A stretch of DNA of 20,428 nt from IMG/VR virus record IMGVR_UViG_3300030101_002662, positions 1 to 20,428 of that record; one strand, given 5' to 3'. Positions 11,980 to 20,428 of the stretch are shown here, one piece after another (the first letter of the stretch is position 1; every line of letters begins with the position of its first letter). Origin of the DNA: a virus. A program made the position numbers and the translations under genes. The notes under the pieces are model-generated. The model did not search any database, was not told the DNA's origin, and saw only the letters and a list, made by a program, of their open reading frames with translations.

Positions 11980-12263
11980 AAACTTATGAACAAGCAAGAA
12001 GAGAGTATGATAAAGAAATAGAAGAAGCAAAGGATCGAATAAAAAATATTAAGGCAACCAAAACTTTTGATTTTAAATGTCCTCAATGCAAAAAGATAAA
12101 ACAAATTTTGGTGATCAGAATGAAGCAAGGCCGTCTAGGTCTTAAATATTGTAGTCCAAATTGCAGAGGTGCGGCTCATAGACATAAACATAAGAAAAAA
12201 TTTATTGATGAAATCACACGTTTAAGAAAAAGAGTAAAGGAGTTAGAAAATGAAAAGAGATAA
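11976..12263 (+). CDS. Zinc-finger small protein, paralog 2, 95 aa
   Basis: Starts in an ATGA overlap with paralog 1, with AAAGG at 11964-11968. It has a charged N-terminal helix (residues 1-28). Cys35-x2-Cys38 is followed by YCSPNCRGAAHRHKHKKK (58-75), with Cys59 and Cys63 completing the site, and a C-terminal coiled coil (TRLRKRVKELENEK). The extra C-terminal helix makes it longer than its neighbour. The Arg, His and Lys cluster after the last cysteine suggests nucleic-acid contact. Function unknown; its place between helicase and polymerase suggests an accessory role in replication. Confidence 0.8.
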   Translation: MKTYEQARREYDKEIEEAKDRIKNIKATKTFDFKCPQCKKIKQILVIRMKQGRLGLKYCSPNCRGAAHRHKHKKKFIDEITRLRKRVKELENEKR

Positions 12264-12516
12264 AGCATTAAAAATAGCAGAAGGTTTAGTTAGTGAAAAA
12301 AGAGCGAGTGTTTATGGAGATGCTCGTCTAAATCATCAACGGATAGCAAATATGTGGAGTGTTATATTTGGTATCAAAGTTCAAGTTTGGATGGTATATT
12401 TAGCTATGGTAGCGGTCAAGATGTCTAGGATTATGAATAAGCCAGAGCATGAAGATTCGTGGATTGATATCTGTGGATACGGAGCATTAGGAGCAGAAGA
12501 GAAAGAAGATAAATGA
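12250..12516 (+). CDS. DUF6378-like small phage protein, 88 aa
   Basis: The ribosome binding site AAAGGAG at 12236-12242 is seven bases before the ATG. The protein carries the signature I associate with the DUF6378 family: VYGDARLNHQRIANMWSVIF at 21-40, a helix with KMSRIM (57-62), and HEDSWIDICGYGAL (67-80). That family is common in phages and its role is not established as far as I know; the conserved Asp, His and Tyr residues could form an active or nucleotide-binding site. It overlaps the polymerase start by four bases (ATGA), so co-expression with the polymerase is likely. Confidence 0.82.
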   Translation: MKRDKALKIAEGLVSEKRASVYGDARLNHQRIANMWSVIFGIKVQVWMVYLAMVAVKMSRIMNKPEHEDSWIDICGYGALGAEEKEDK

Positions 12517-14402
12517 AAGACAAAAATACAATAAGTTTCTTAGAACGTATGGAGATGAGCACTTTGGAAAAAGAATGGACTGTGCCTCAGTCATTTCCAG
12601 ACTTGACAGATTCAAAATATATAGCGATCGATTTAGAAACATCTGATCCAAACTTGTTAGAACTTGGTCCAGGGTGGACACGTAATGATGGATTTATTGT
12701 AGGCGTTGCCATAGCAGCGGGTGACTTCGTAGGTTACTATCCTTTCAGACATGAGGGTGGTGGTAATATACCAGAGGAAAAAGTTTTTTCGTGGCTAAGA
12801 AAACAACTTAATACACCTCATATTCCAAAGATAATGCACAATGCCATGTATGATGCGGGGTGGCTAAGATGGGCAAATATAGAAGTCAAAGGTAAGATTA
12901 TAGATACGATGATTGCTGCACCTCTCATTAATGAAAATAGATTTAGCTATGCACTAAATGCACTTGGTCGTGATTACCTAGGTAAACGAAAGAATGAAAA
13001 AATACTCAATGCAGCAGCTAAAGATTGGGGTCTTGATCCAAAGAAAGAGATGTGGAAACTACCCTCACAATTTGTAGGCACATATGCTGAACAAGATGCA
13101 TCTCTTACGCTAGAATTATGGAATAGGTTTGAGCAAGAGATAAGACAACAAGAACTGACAAACATCTTTGAGTTAGAAACTGCACTGATACCTCTTGTTC
13201 TTGAAATGAGGCAAAAAGGTGTCAGAGTTGATTTAGACAAAGCAGAGCAAACTAAGACAAAACTTTTGGAAATGAAAAAACAAGTTACAAAAGAAATTAA
13301 AGATGATACCAACATAGATATAGAACCATGGGTAGCAACAAGCGTTGCCAAGGTCTTTGATCATTTTAATATACATTACGAAAGAACAGGTAAGAGTGAG
13401 CAACCCTCTTTTACCAAGGCATGGCTACAAGGATGTCCACATGCCATTGCATCAAAAGTATTAAGACTTCGAGAACTTGATAAGGCACACAATACATTTA
13501 TCGATAGCATACTCAAACATAGTTACAAAGGCAGAATACATTGTGAATTACATCAGCTTCGTAATGATGATGGTGGTACAGTTACAGGTAGGTTTAGCTC
13601 ATCCAATCCTAATCTTCAGCAAATACCATCACGTGATCCAGAGATTAAGAAAATGATTCGTGGTTTATTTATTCCAGAAGATGGAGAGCAGTGGGGTAGT
13701 TTTGATTACAGTAGCCAAGAGCCAAGGTTACTTGTGCATTACTGTAGTGTCGTCAATCAAGGCAGTCAAATACTCAATGATATTGTAGAAAAGTATCAGA
13801 CAGAAGATGTAGACTTTCATCAGATGATGGCAGACATGGCAAACATCACTCGTAAAGAGGCCAAGACAGTAAATCTAGGCATTATGTATGGCATGGGTAA
13901 ACAGAAACTTGCAGACACACTTGATATCAAACTTGATGATGCCAATGAGTTGTTACAAACCTATCATCGTAAAGTTCCATTTGTAAAAGAACTTGCAGAT
14001 CGTGTCATGAATAAGGCACAGAAACATGGCAAGATTAGAACTGTGCTAGGTCGGATGTGTCGCTTTGACATGTGGGAGCCAAAGACGTTTGGTTATAATC
14101 AGCCTATGAAACGTGAGGATGCAGAAAAAGAATACGGACCAGGGATTAGACGAGCCTTTACATATAAGGCACTCAATAGATTAATCCAAGGCAGTGCAGC
14201 AGATCAGACTAAGAAAGCCATGGTGGATTGTTTTAAGGAGGGATTAGTGCCACTGCTTACAGTGCATGATGAACTTTGTTTTAGTGTCAGTTCGCAGAAA
14301 CAAGCAGATAAAATTACAGAGATTATGGAACAAGGATTACCACTAAAAATACCAAGTAAGGTTGATCAAGAACTCGGCAAAGATTGGGGAGAAGTTGGTT
14401 AG
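12513..14402 (+). CDS. polA: Family A DNA polymerase with 3'-5' exonuclease, 629 aa
   Basis: The phage replicative polymerase. The proofreading domain has Exo I AIDLET (Asp40, Glu42), Exo II HNAMYD (Asn110, Asp114) and Exo III YAEQD (Tyr191, Asp195). The polymerase domain has TGRFSSSNPNLQQIP, motif A FDYSSQEPRLL (397-407, catalytic Asp398), motif B RKEAKTVNLGIMYG (447-460) and motif C HDE (585-587). There is no 5' nuclease domain, so its length fits phage enzymes. The residue equivalent to E. coli Phe762 is Leu455, the Leu762 class described for marine viruses. It starts in an ATGA overlap, and its TAG overlaps the lysozyme stop on the other strand. Confidence 0.97.
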   Translation: MKDKNTISFLERMEMSTLEKEWTVPQSFPDLTDSKYIAIDLETSDPNLLELGPGWTRNDGFIVGVAIAAGDFVGYYPFRHEGGGNIPEEKVFSWLRKQLNTPHIPKIMHNAMYDAGWLRWANIEVKGKIIDTMIAAPLINENRFSYALNALGRDYLGKRKNEKILNAAAKDWGLDPKKEMWKLPSQFVGTYAEQDASLTLELWNRFEQEIRQQELTNIFELETALIPLVLEMRQKGVRVDLDKAEQTKTKLLEMKKQVTKEIKDDTNIDIEPWVATSVAKVFDHFNIHYERTGKSEQPSFTKAWLQGCPHAIASKVLRLRELDKAHNTFIDSILKHSYKGRIHCELHQLRNDDGGTVTGRFSSSNPNLQQIPSRDPEIKKMIRGLFIPEDGEQWGSFDYSSQEPRLLVHYCSVVNQGSQILNDIVEKYQTEDVDFHQMMADMANITRKEAKTVNLGIMYGMGKQKLADTLDIKLDDANELLQTYHRKVPFVKELADRVMNKAQKHGKIRTVLGRMCRFDMWEPKTFGYNQPMKREDAEKEYGPGIRRAFTYKALNRLIQGSAADQTKKAMVDCFKEGLVPLLTVHDELCFSVSSQKQADKITEIMEQGLPLKIPSKVDQELGKDWGEVG

Positions 14403-14845
14403 GTTGTAACATTCTGCATACGATCTACGAGTCGTTGTGCTCTGTTGGTTACTTGGTTATACCATCTCGAATCTTTCATTTGAACGGCAGCCTCAGACCA
14501 ATCACCAGAGTCAACGGCTTGCTTCATCTTGTGAAAGCGAGATAAACGAGGCCGACCCATATTAAACATCATATTGGCTATAATTCTTTGTACTTCTTCT
14601 GGTAGTTCATCAAAATTATTATATAACAATCGACACTCATTTGTTGTTACTTCTACATCCTGGTCAAACAATTCATTGACACGCTCTTCATCTACCTTTG
14701 TGCCAACTTCGAGACCATGCTCTGGATCTGTACTTTGAATAAGGTGCCCAATTCCGCAGGTAGGCAAACCAAGATGGTCGAGATAGATTTCATACTTAAC
14801 GCCCTCATCGACTTTTAGTTCTTCTCTCAATTGTTCTATATTCAT
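14399..14845 (-). CDS. T4-type lysozyme (endolysin, GH24), 148 aa
   Basis: Hydrolyses the beta-1,4 bond of peptidoglycan. The T4 lysozyme triad is visible in order: Glu14 in VDEG, Asp23 in YLDHLG, Thr29 in PTCGIGH. The C-terminal SRWYNQVTNRAQRLV matches the T4 fold end closely. Its length is slightly short of T4 lysozyme. No signal peptide or anchor is visible, so release through a holin, or carriage in the virion, is needed; no holin is recognised in the window. AGGAAG lies six bases before the start, and the start overlaps the stop of the 1095-residue protein by one base. It is the last gene of the minus-strand late block. Confidence 0.95.
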   Translation of the reverse strand: MNIEQLREELKVDEGVKYEIYLDHLGLPTCGIGHLIQSTDPEHGLEVGTKVDEERVNELFDQDVEVTTNECRLLYNNFDELPEEVQRIIANMMFNMGRPRLSRFHKMKQAVDSGDWSEAAVQMKDSRWYNQVTNRAQRLVDRMQNVTT

Positions 14846-17800
14846 TACTGACTTCCTACTGTTGCTCTGGTTACAGGGTTTGGTACCAAGATTGGATTTA
14901 CGCCACCTGCAGATCCCACGTTAGCGGGTGGTTTTATGTCGGGTACATTAATACCTTTTATATTTGTTATAGCTCTGTCTCTCATCTGTTTAGCTTCTGG
15001 TGATAATCCAAACGGACCTTCAGACTTAACAGGCACAACTGCTGATGCAGGTGTTACACCCATCTGACCCAAGACTTGTTGTGATGATGTCTGCATAAAT
15101 TGTAAAGCTTGACCAAACGCATCGCCACCAGGCTCTCTACTCGCAAGTAATACTTTCATTACTGCAGGATTTCTCAAAGCTTTACTCATTGTCATATAAA
15201 AAGCAGCAGCGGGAATAGTTGCAAGTGGAGCAGTAAGCATTCCATAAAAACCTAAACCTAATGCAATTGTTGGTGCAGCAAGTCCACCTTTACCCTGTAG
15301 TGCAGCGTTAGACACTGCCACCATGTTATCTGCTAACTGAAATAAATTATCTGATTGTTGTTTACCAAACATTGTCTCTATTGTTTCACGACCATAACCA
15401 TTTAAGGTGCTTTGTAAATTACCACCTAATCTGCCAGACACAAAAGCTTCTTTGAAAGCGGGCGATTCTATATCTCCTAATGATCGAAGTATTCTTGTCA
15501 TTGCAGCATCTTTAACCGCTTCTACTGTAACTTCATCAAATCCACCTAATTCTCTAACAGTTCTATCTCCAACTTTTAATGTACCATTTTGAAAAGCTTT
15601 AATTCTATTGGCATTACCTCTAGAAAATAAATAGCTGACCATGCCTTCAGCATCATTATTTGCTAACGATTGCACAAACTTATTTGTATCAAAAGCTTTT
15701 AAATTTGCTAATTGAGAATTTCTAAGTTTAATTGCATTAGCTAGTGAAGTGTCTCCAAATCTATCTAAAACATTTTTATCGAATTGAGCACCTGTTTGTT
15801 TTAATAATGTTGAAAGCTTATTAATCTGAGCTAATTCATCTCCACTAAACAATACATTTTTTGTTGTGCCTAGCTCATCTATTTTACGGGCAAGTTTAAT
15901 ACCATCTATTTGTTCAACACCATTACGTAAAGAAAAATTACTTGGATCATTCATCTCTCGTTTAAACCATTCTTTAGCAAACTGTTGTCTGGTTGCATCA
16001 GCAGTTGTCGCTCCAATTTTTCTGCCTTCACGTATTTTTGTTAACTCGTCTTTTTTCTCGTTTATTGTTCTTCTAAAAGCATTCTTTGTTCTGCCTTCTG
16101 ACATTGTTCTTAAATAAGTTTCAGCGTCAGCAATGTTATCAAACAATCTGTTTCCTGGTCCGACTATTGTAATTTTTCTTAATGTACGATCTCCTACTTC
16201 TAGTCCTTCTATACCCGCAGTACCTCTAATAATTTTTAGTAAACGTTTTAAACGTTGAGGCTCGTTAGGTTTTACAAGATCGTCTAGATATTTAGAAGGG
16301 TCAAATTTTAATGTGCCTCTTTTTGTTTCTGAATATATTTTCTCAGCTATAACATCATCAAATCGTTTCATACCATTTGCATAGTATCGTCTTGATCTCT
16401 GTAAATTATTTAAACCTGTTTGAAGAGTTTGCAGTAAAGCATTTGTTGGTTCTTCAGAAAACTCCATACCAGACTCACCAAGTAAAGACTTTAAAGATTG
16501 TTGATCTGCTCTTGTCAAACCTGTTCCAGATACATCCCTAAAATTTCTTAATATTAATTCTAAATTTAATTCAGCCTGATCAAATGAATCATTAAAAGAG
16601 TTTTTGAGCATTTGTAAATTACCATTGGCAGTTGTAACCTTGAAGGCATCATCATATTGCATATCATTTAAAACTCGTCTTAAAAATTGTGCCTTTTCTG
16701 GTGTGAGATATGTATATTTCACGGCCTCTTCATCAGAAATCTGTCTACCAAATCTAGCCATAGAACGTTCTTTTGTTAACTGGATAGCGTTATCTATTTC
16801 TTTTAATATGGGTGCATTACCAGGAAAACTCCCTGTTTTGGCAGCATCATCAAGTGCTTGTTTAATTGGTGCTACTGGTATTATTTCGTTGTTTTTACCT
16901 AAAGATCTTGTGGCAGCAGTAAATAATGCATCTGACTGTTCATCAAATATAGCTTTGGACGTTAGTAACTTTCTTACTAAATCGCCACTTAATCTTTCTC
17001 CATTTTGTAATGGTCTTATAATTGATTCAATATCATTTTTAATTTGAGTGTCTAAAGTTTTTTCAGCACTTTTGATTTTGTCATCTAAAGTTGAATAAAT
17101 TGTGCCAATATCATTTTTAATTGTTGATTCTAATGTGTTCAATGCTTCTTGGTTCGTGCCTCGAAGACCACGTAGCTCTCTCATAAGTATTTTTAAATTT
17201 TCATCAGCAGCCTTTTGGTTAGGAAAAATACCCTCATAAATGGCTTGTAGTCTATTAAGAACTGGACGCAGTCCTGGTGCAGCACCTTCAATTGTTGGTC
17301 TAAAATTTTTTTCAAGTAATTGAGCAGCACCTCTTCTAGCGGCTTCAGCTTCTTGTCCAGCGGGACCTTTTATTAAACGACCAAACGCACGAGATATTAA
17401 TCGTCCGAATCCCTCACCTACAACACCTAATACACCCTCATAAGCAGCATCTCTCAATACGTCAGATGGAGATTGTCTTTGATAACCTTGAGCATACTCA
17501 AAAGCTTCTTCTGCAATTTTAGAAAGTGCCATGGTGCCACCAACAACAGCAGCAGCGGGTAAAAAAGCTGTTCCAGACATTACAAGTCCTGCAACAAGTC
17601 CAGTTCCTAGTGGTACACCCGCCTGTCCAAGAAAGTCTGCAAAGTCACCTGTTGAAAAACCCTCTTCATCAATAGCTATGTCACGACCCTCGCCTAGACC
17701 TAATATATCTCTTCCTTTTTGATTTAAAATAACACGGCCACCAGGGTCGAATGTATAAGCATCCTCACCAATTTTATCATTAAGATAAGCTATCTTTTCA

Positions 17801-18132
17801 TCTTTTGTCTCTCGTGCACCCAGTCCAGTTCTAAGTCCAAAATCATCAACACCTGTTTCATAATCAACACCAGGTAATTTCAAATCTGTTAATTCACCAG
17901 GCTTTGCTTTCTGCATGGTTGATGGCTCTATACCTGCTATTCTAAGTTTTCTTGCAAAATCTTGTATTTCTTCTTTAGATGCGGTTGCTAGATCTATATT
18001 TGGTGTAGCGGGTTGTGCTTCAAATAATTCTGGTCTTGCAGTTTGCATTTGTTCTATAACTGATTGAACTTCATCTGCTCCAAGTCCTTCAGTGTCTATG
18101 GTTACGCCACTTGGTAATTCAATTAAAGCCAT
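14845..18132 (-). CDS. Large probable internal virion/ejection protein, 1095 aa
   Basis: A long, mostly helical, Ala-, Leu- and Lys-rich protein. It opens with MALIELPSGVTIDTEGLGAD, resembling the short N-terminal signature of large phage virion proteins I remember. Two hydrophobic, Gly- and Ala-rich segments could insert in membranes: about residues 171-203 and 949-983. Between them lie long coiled-coil-like stretches, for example near 320-370 and 700-760. No transglycosylase motif is visible. Size, composition and position between other virion genes and the lysozyme fit an ejection protein that helps DNA cross the envelope, as in podoviruses. The start is one base after the upstream stop, with only a weak ribosome binding site, so coupling is likely. 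Confidence 0.8.
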   Translation of the reverse strand: MALIELPSGVTIDTEGLGADEVQSVIEQMQTARPELFEAQPATPNIDLATASKEEIQDFARKLRIAGIEPSTMQKAKPGELTDLKLPGVDYETGVDDFGLRTGLGARETKDEKIAYLNDKIGEDAYTFDPGGRVILNQKGRDILGLGEGRDIAIDEEGFSTGDFADFLGQAGVPLGTGLVAGLVMSGTAFLPAAAVVGGTMALSKIAEEAFEYAQGYQRQSPSDVLRDAAYEGVLGVVGEGFGRLISRAFGRLIKGPAGQEAEAARRGAAQLLEKNFRPTIEGAAPGLRPVLNRLQAIYEGIFPNQKAADENLKILMRELRGLRGTNQEALNTLESTIKNDIGTIYSTLDDKIKSAEKTLDTQIKNDIESIIRPLQNGERLSGDLVRKLLTSKAIFDEQSDALFTAATRSLGKNNEIIPVAPIKQALDDAAKTGSFPGNAPILKEIDNAIQLTKERSMARFGRQISDEEAVKYTYLTPEKAQFLRRVLNDMQYDDAFKVTTANGNLQMLKNSFNDSFDQAELNLELILRNFRDVSGTGLTRADQQSLKSLLGESGMEFSEEPTNALLQTLQTGLNNLQRSRRYYANGMKRFDDVIAEKIYSETKRGTLKFDPSKYLDDLVKPNEPQRLKRLLKIIRGTAGIEGLEVGDRTLRKITIVGPGNRLFDNIADAETYLRTMSEGRTKNAFRRTINEKKDELTKIREGRKIGATTADATRQQFAKEWFKREMNDPSNFSLRNGVEQIDGIKLARKIDELGTTKNVLFSGDELAQINKLSTLLKQTGAQFDKNVLDRFGDTSLANAIKLRNSQLANLKAFDTNKFVQSLANNDAEGMVSYLFSRGNANRIKAFQNGTLKVGDRTVRELGGFDEVTVEAVKDAAMTRILRSLGDIESPAFKEAFVSGRLGGNLQSTLNGYGRETIETMFGKQQSDNLFQLADNMVAVSNAALQGKGGLAAPTIALGLGFYGMLTAPLATIPAAAFYMTMSKALRNPAVMKVLLASREPGGDAFGQALQFMQTSSQQVLGQMGVTPASAVVPVKSEGPFGLSPEAKQMRDRAITNIKGINVPDIKPPANVGSAGGVNPILVPNPVTRATVGSQ

Positions 18133-18133
18133 A

Positions 18134-20107
18134 TTAACCTAATAAAAGTTTGTTTAGTTTATCTTTATCAAACTTACCGCCTTGAAAAAACTCACTGAGT
18201 TTTATTGTCTTTTGTCCTTGTCCTTGAGCACTTGCTCTTGCACCTGGACCAGCAATGCCTAAGTTTGCTATTTCTGCAAATTTAACAGGTGCTCCACTTT
18301 GAAAAGTTTGTCCTTGTGTTGCCACTAAAATATTTTCGATTTGTGCTAAAGATTTTTGTTGAGTTCTCTCCATAGTTTTATGAACACCTTGTAGTCTACT
18401 CAATAAAACATCATCATCTCTAAATACATAACCGCCTAACAATCCACCGCTACCCGTTGTAAAAAGTCCAACAATTTCTTGTGCCAATTGTCTATCAACG
18501 TTTGAAATATTTTTTGATCCTTCACCAAGTAAATCTTTAATTAATTGATTAGCAACTTTTCTCATATCAGCGTTGTATCGTTCAAGACTTTCATACTTAG
18601 TGCCCATATCAATACCAACAGCATTAGCTGCTTTGTTAACGATATTTTGAGCAGCGGGTGCTAAACCAGTTACATTGCCATCAGCAACTTGAAATATTTG
18701 TCCTTGTATAAGTGTCTGTAAATTTCTTGATTTAGTGAAAGTATCTGTTGCGTCAGTAACTTGTTTACCTAAAGAAATAAAATCTTTGTTTGATATTATT
18801 TTATCTTTCTGTGCTTTGGCAAGAGCTTTTTTAATTGCAGCGGCATTGTCTAGAGTTGCCTTTGTTAAGCTTTCTGTTGTAAGGCCAGATGGTATGCCAT
18901 TTTTTCTTATGAATCCTTCAGATAAATCAACAACGCTACCTTTTTCATAATTTTTACCATCAATCGTTACATCTTTACCCGCAATAAAATATTTAAGTTT
19001 TCTATCCTTAGAGCGTTCTTGTAGGCCATATCTTAATGCAGCTAGATCAACCTGTCTGTTAAAAGCATCTCTTTCTTTTTTATCTTTTAAAAACATATCT
19101 GCACCTTTATTAAGGCCATCAGCAATGTTAGTTATGGCATCTGGATCTTTACCCGCAGCAATAGAAAAGAATACTTTTGCTAAAGCGATATTTTTGTCCA
19201 TGCCCTCATACTCTGGTGCATTCTGTTTGAACTCACTCATAAGTTGTTTGAGCTCTGATTGTTGTTCTTCTTGAGAGCCAGTAGTGATTAATTTTTCTAC
19301 ATCTTCTTTTGTTGTTGGCTTGGGAACAACTTTATCATCTATTGTTGTGCCATCTTTTTTGGTCTTGACTTTATCATCTTTTTTATCATCACCTGTGCCC
19401 TTACCTACAAATGCTTTTTCATCATCAAGTTGTTTAGCTAACGCATCGGTTGATTGTTTTACATCAAATGGAACTGTGTCAAATGATAAATCATCTTGTG
19501 TTTCTGGAAATGGTTTCGGACCTTTTGAACCTTCTGGAATAATTTTTGTTATTTTACCAGGGATCATACCTATTGGTCTTTTGAATTTCTCATAACCCTC
19601 TATGTTCGTCACACGAGGTATTTTTGTTTGATCAACTCCAGTTAAGTCAATATTACCGCCACCTTCTTCTAATTCTTTTTTAACACCAGGTGTCATACCA
19701 CTAAAAGGTTTAAAAATATTTAAAAGATTTGCAACGCCTTGAGCAGTTTTATCGGCACCTGTTGCAATACCCTTTCCTATTGAACTTGCAATGAATCCAC
19801 CAGGACTAGTTGCAGTTTCTGGACTAAATAAACTTGCAAGACCCTCTGGATATTTAGGTCTTTTAAGTCTATTTCTAGCTATTTGTTTTACTTGTTCTCC
19901 CGTTAAATTAATAGTTGGATTATTACCAGATTGTCTACCTGCAATAAAAGACCTGTTAGGTTGAAAATATTTAGATCGTGGATTAGTAGAAAATATATTT
20001 GGATTAGCTACAACAGGACCGCCTAGTTGAAAACTAGCAATACCACCCATAGTATTTAATCTATTACGAGCGTTTCGATTAAACATTTTTCGGTTCATTA
20101 CACTCAT
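18134..20107 (-). CDS. Virion structural protein of unknown detail, 657 aa
   Basis: Starts in an ATGA overlap with the preceding minus-strand gene. The N-terminus is basic and Asn/Arg-rich (NRKMFNRNARNRLNTMGGI), followed by a Gly-Pro-rich unordered region. A Lys/Asp linker lies at about 236-262. After it a helical domain contains FSIAAGKDPDAITNIADGLN and AALRYGLQE, strings I associate with marine phage structural proteins. A C-terminal helical part follows. No membrane segment or enzyme motif. The order virion genes then lysozyme supports a role in the virion, perhaps an internal or tail-associated protein; the exact part is unknown. Confidence 0.78.
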   Translation of the reverse strand: MSVMNRKMFNRNARNRLNTMGGIASFQLGGPVVANPNIFSTNPRSKYFQPNRSFIAGRQSGNNPTINLTGEQVKQIARNRLKRPKYPEGLASLFSPETATSPGGFIASSIGKGIATGADKTAQGVANLLNIFKPFSGMTPGVKKELEEGGGNIDLTGVDQTKIPRVTNIEGYEKFKRPIGMIPGKITKIIPEGSKGPKPFPETQDDLSFDTVPFDVKQSTDALAKQLDDEKAFVGKGTGDDKKDDKVKTKKDGTTIDDKVVPKPTTKEDVEKLITTGSQEEQQSELKQLMSEFKQNAPEYEGMDKNIALAKVFFSIAAGKDPDAITNIADGLNKGADMFLKDKKERDAFNRQVDLAALRYGLQERSKDRKLKYFIAGKDVTIDGKNYEKGSVVDLSEGFIRKNGIPSGLTTESLTKATLDNAAAIKKALAKAQKDKIISNKDFISLGKQVTDATDTFTKSRNLQTLIQGQIFQVADGNVTGLAPAAQNIVNKAANAVGIDMGTKYESLERYNADMRKVANQLIKDLLGEGSKNISNVDRQLAQEIVGLFTTGSGGLLGGYVFRDDDVLLSRLQGVHKTMERTQQKSLAQIENILVATQGQTFQSGAPVKFAEIANLGIAGPGARASAQGQGQKTIKLSEFFQGGKFDKDKLNKLLLG

Positions 20108-20428
20108 TTACCGAATAACCCACCTAGTATACTGCCAAGACCACCTGTTCCACCACCACCAAAGGCACCAAATAAACTTGCAAGTCCACCCGCAAGACCA
20201 CCTATTTGTGACAGACGGCTAGGATCTGGTGTGGTTGTTGTGGTTAGTGCAGTCTGTGTTGATGGCACACCTCTAAATATGTCTGACATAAATGATAGTC
20301 TTTGATATGGCTCAAACTGTTGTTGGAGAGATGTGTTACGTAATGCGTCTAGTTCTGCTTGTTGTTGCGTTTGTTCTTGACCACCTAATCCAGATAGAAG
20401 TTGTATATCTCGTAGATTTGCTGCTTGA
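20104..20428 (-). CDS. C-terminal part of a virion protein, cut by the right edge
   Basis: The minus-strand frame remains open from 20289 through the window end, so the ATG at 20289 is internal and the gene begins beyond the window. Upstream residues include QQQFEPYQRLSFMSDIFRGV, which I recognise as a recurring string in phage structural proteins, followed by a TTTTTPDPS linker. The C-terminus is a Gly-, Leu- and Phe-rich hydrophobic run (GGLAGGLASLFGAF then a glycine track), about 35 residues long and possibly membrane-active. The stop overlaps the next start (ATGA). Its function is inferred from position only. Confidence 0.78.
   Translation of the reverse strand, partial: QAANLRDIQLLSGLGGQEQTQQQAELDALRNTSLQQQFEPYQRLSFMSDIFRGVPSTQTALTTTTTPDPSRLSQIGGLAGGLASLFGAFGGGGTGGLGSILGGLFGK

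Noticed and set aside
15407-17722. Several plus-strand frames of about 60-150 codons opposite the 1095-residue protein
   Set aside because: Ser/Leu-rich translations typical of antisense shadows, no ribosome binding sites, and fully covered by a gene with clear protein-like composition.
20104-20289. A complete 61-residue gene starting at 20289
   Set aside because: The frame continues open to the window edge with protein-like sequence, and no Shine-Dalgarno precedes that ATG, so it is the end of a longer gene.

Overview
The window reads as part of an AT-rich tailed double-stranded DNA bacteriophage genome, probably from a marine, alphaproteobacterium-infecting group. That host guess is inference from composition, gene style and resemblance to marine phage families I remember; no terminase, portal or capsid gene is visible to anchor it. 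Genes are packed head to tail, mostly with 1-8 bp start/stop overlaps and GGAG(G)-type ribosome binding sites. I see no tRNA, rRNA, CRISPR array or insertion sequence.

Layout. (1) 1-3766, plus strand: a run of very small orphan genes, typical of a phage early or host-takeover region. It is split at 1844-2047 by a strong promoter, a structured candidate small RNA and an intrinsic terminator, followed by a fresh promoter. (2) 3763-4734, plus strand: a C5-cytosine DNA methyltransferase. A second long gene of 236 codons is nested inside it in the +1 frame, with its own ribosome binding site. (3) 4712-5494, plus strand: small genes, including a zinc-ribbon miniprotein and a tandem pair of four-cysteine proteins. 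(4) 5466-7069, minus strand: an island holding an SNF2-type helicase and a 54-codon gene. It diverges from the next block through overlapping promoters at 7059-7118. (5) 7145-14402, plus strand: the DNA replication module. It holds a coiled-coil protein, a candidate single-strand-binding protein, an archaeo-eukaryotic-type primase, an AlpA-like regulator, a UvrD-like helicase, two zinc-finger paralogs, a DUF6378-like protein and a family A DNA polymerase. (6) 14399-20428, minus strand: a late block, read right to left. It has a virion protein cut by the window edge, a 657-residue virion protein, a 1095-residue probable ejection protein and a T4-type lysozyme.

How it fits together. The SNF2 and UvrD helicases, primase, candidate SSB and polymerase would make up the phage replication machinery. 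The polymerase has Leu at the position equivalent to E. coli residue 762. The methyltransferase would protect or mark phage DNA. The late block on the opposite strand supplies virion proteins and a cell-wall hydrolase. The replication and late blocks converge, and their stop codons overlap at 14399-14402.

The most unusual items are the fully nested reading frame in the methyltransferase, the promoter-sRNA-terminator cassette exposing an anti-Shine-Dalgarno CCUCC, the overlapping divergent promoters at the SNF2 helicase, and the SSB-like acidic tip on the primase.
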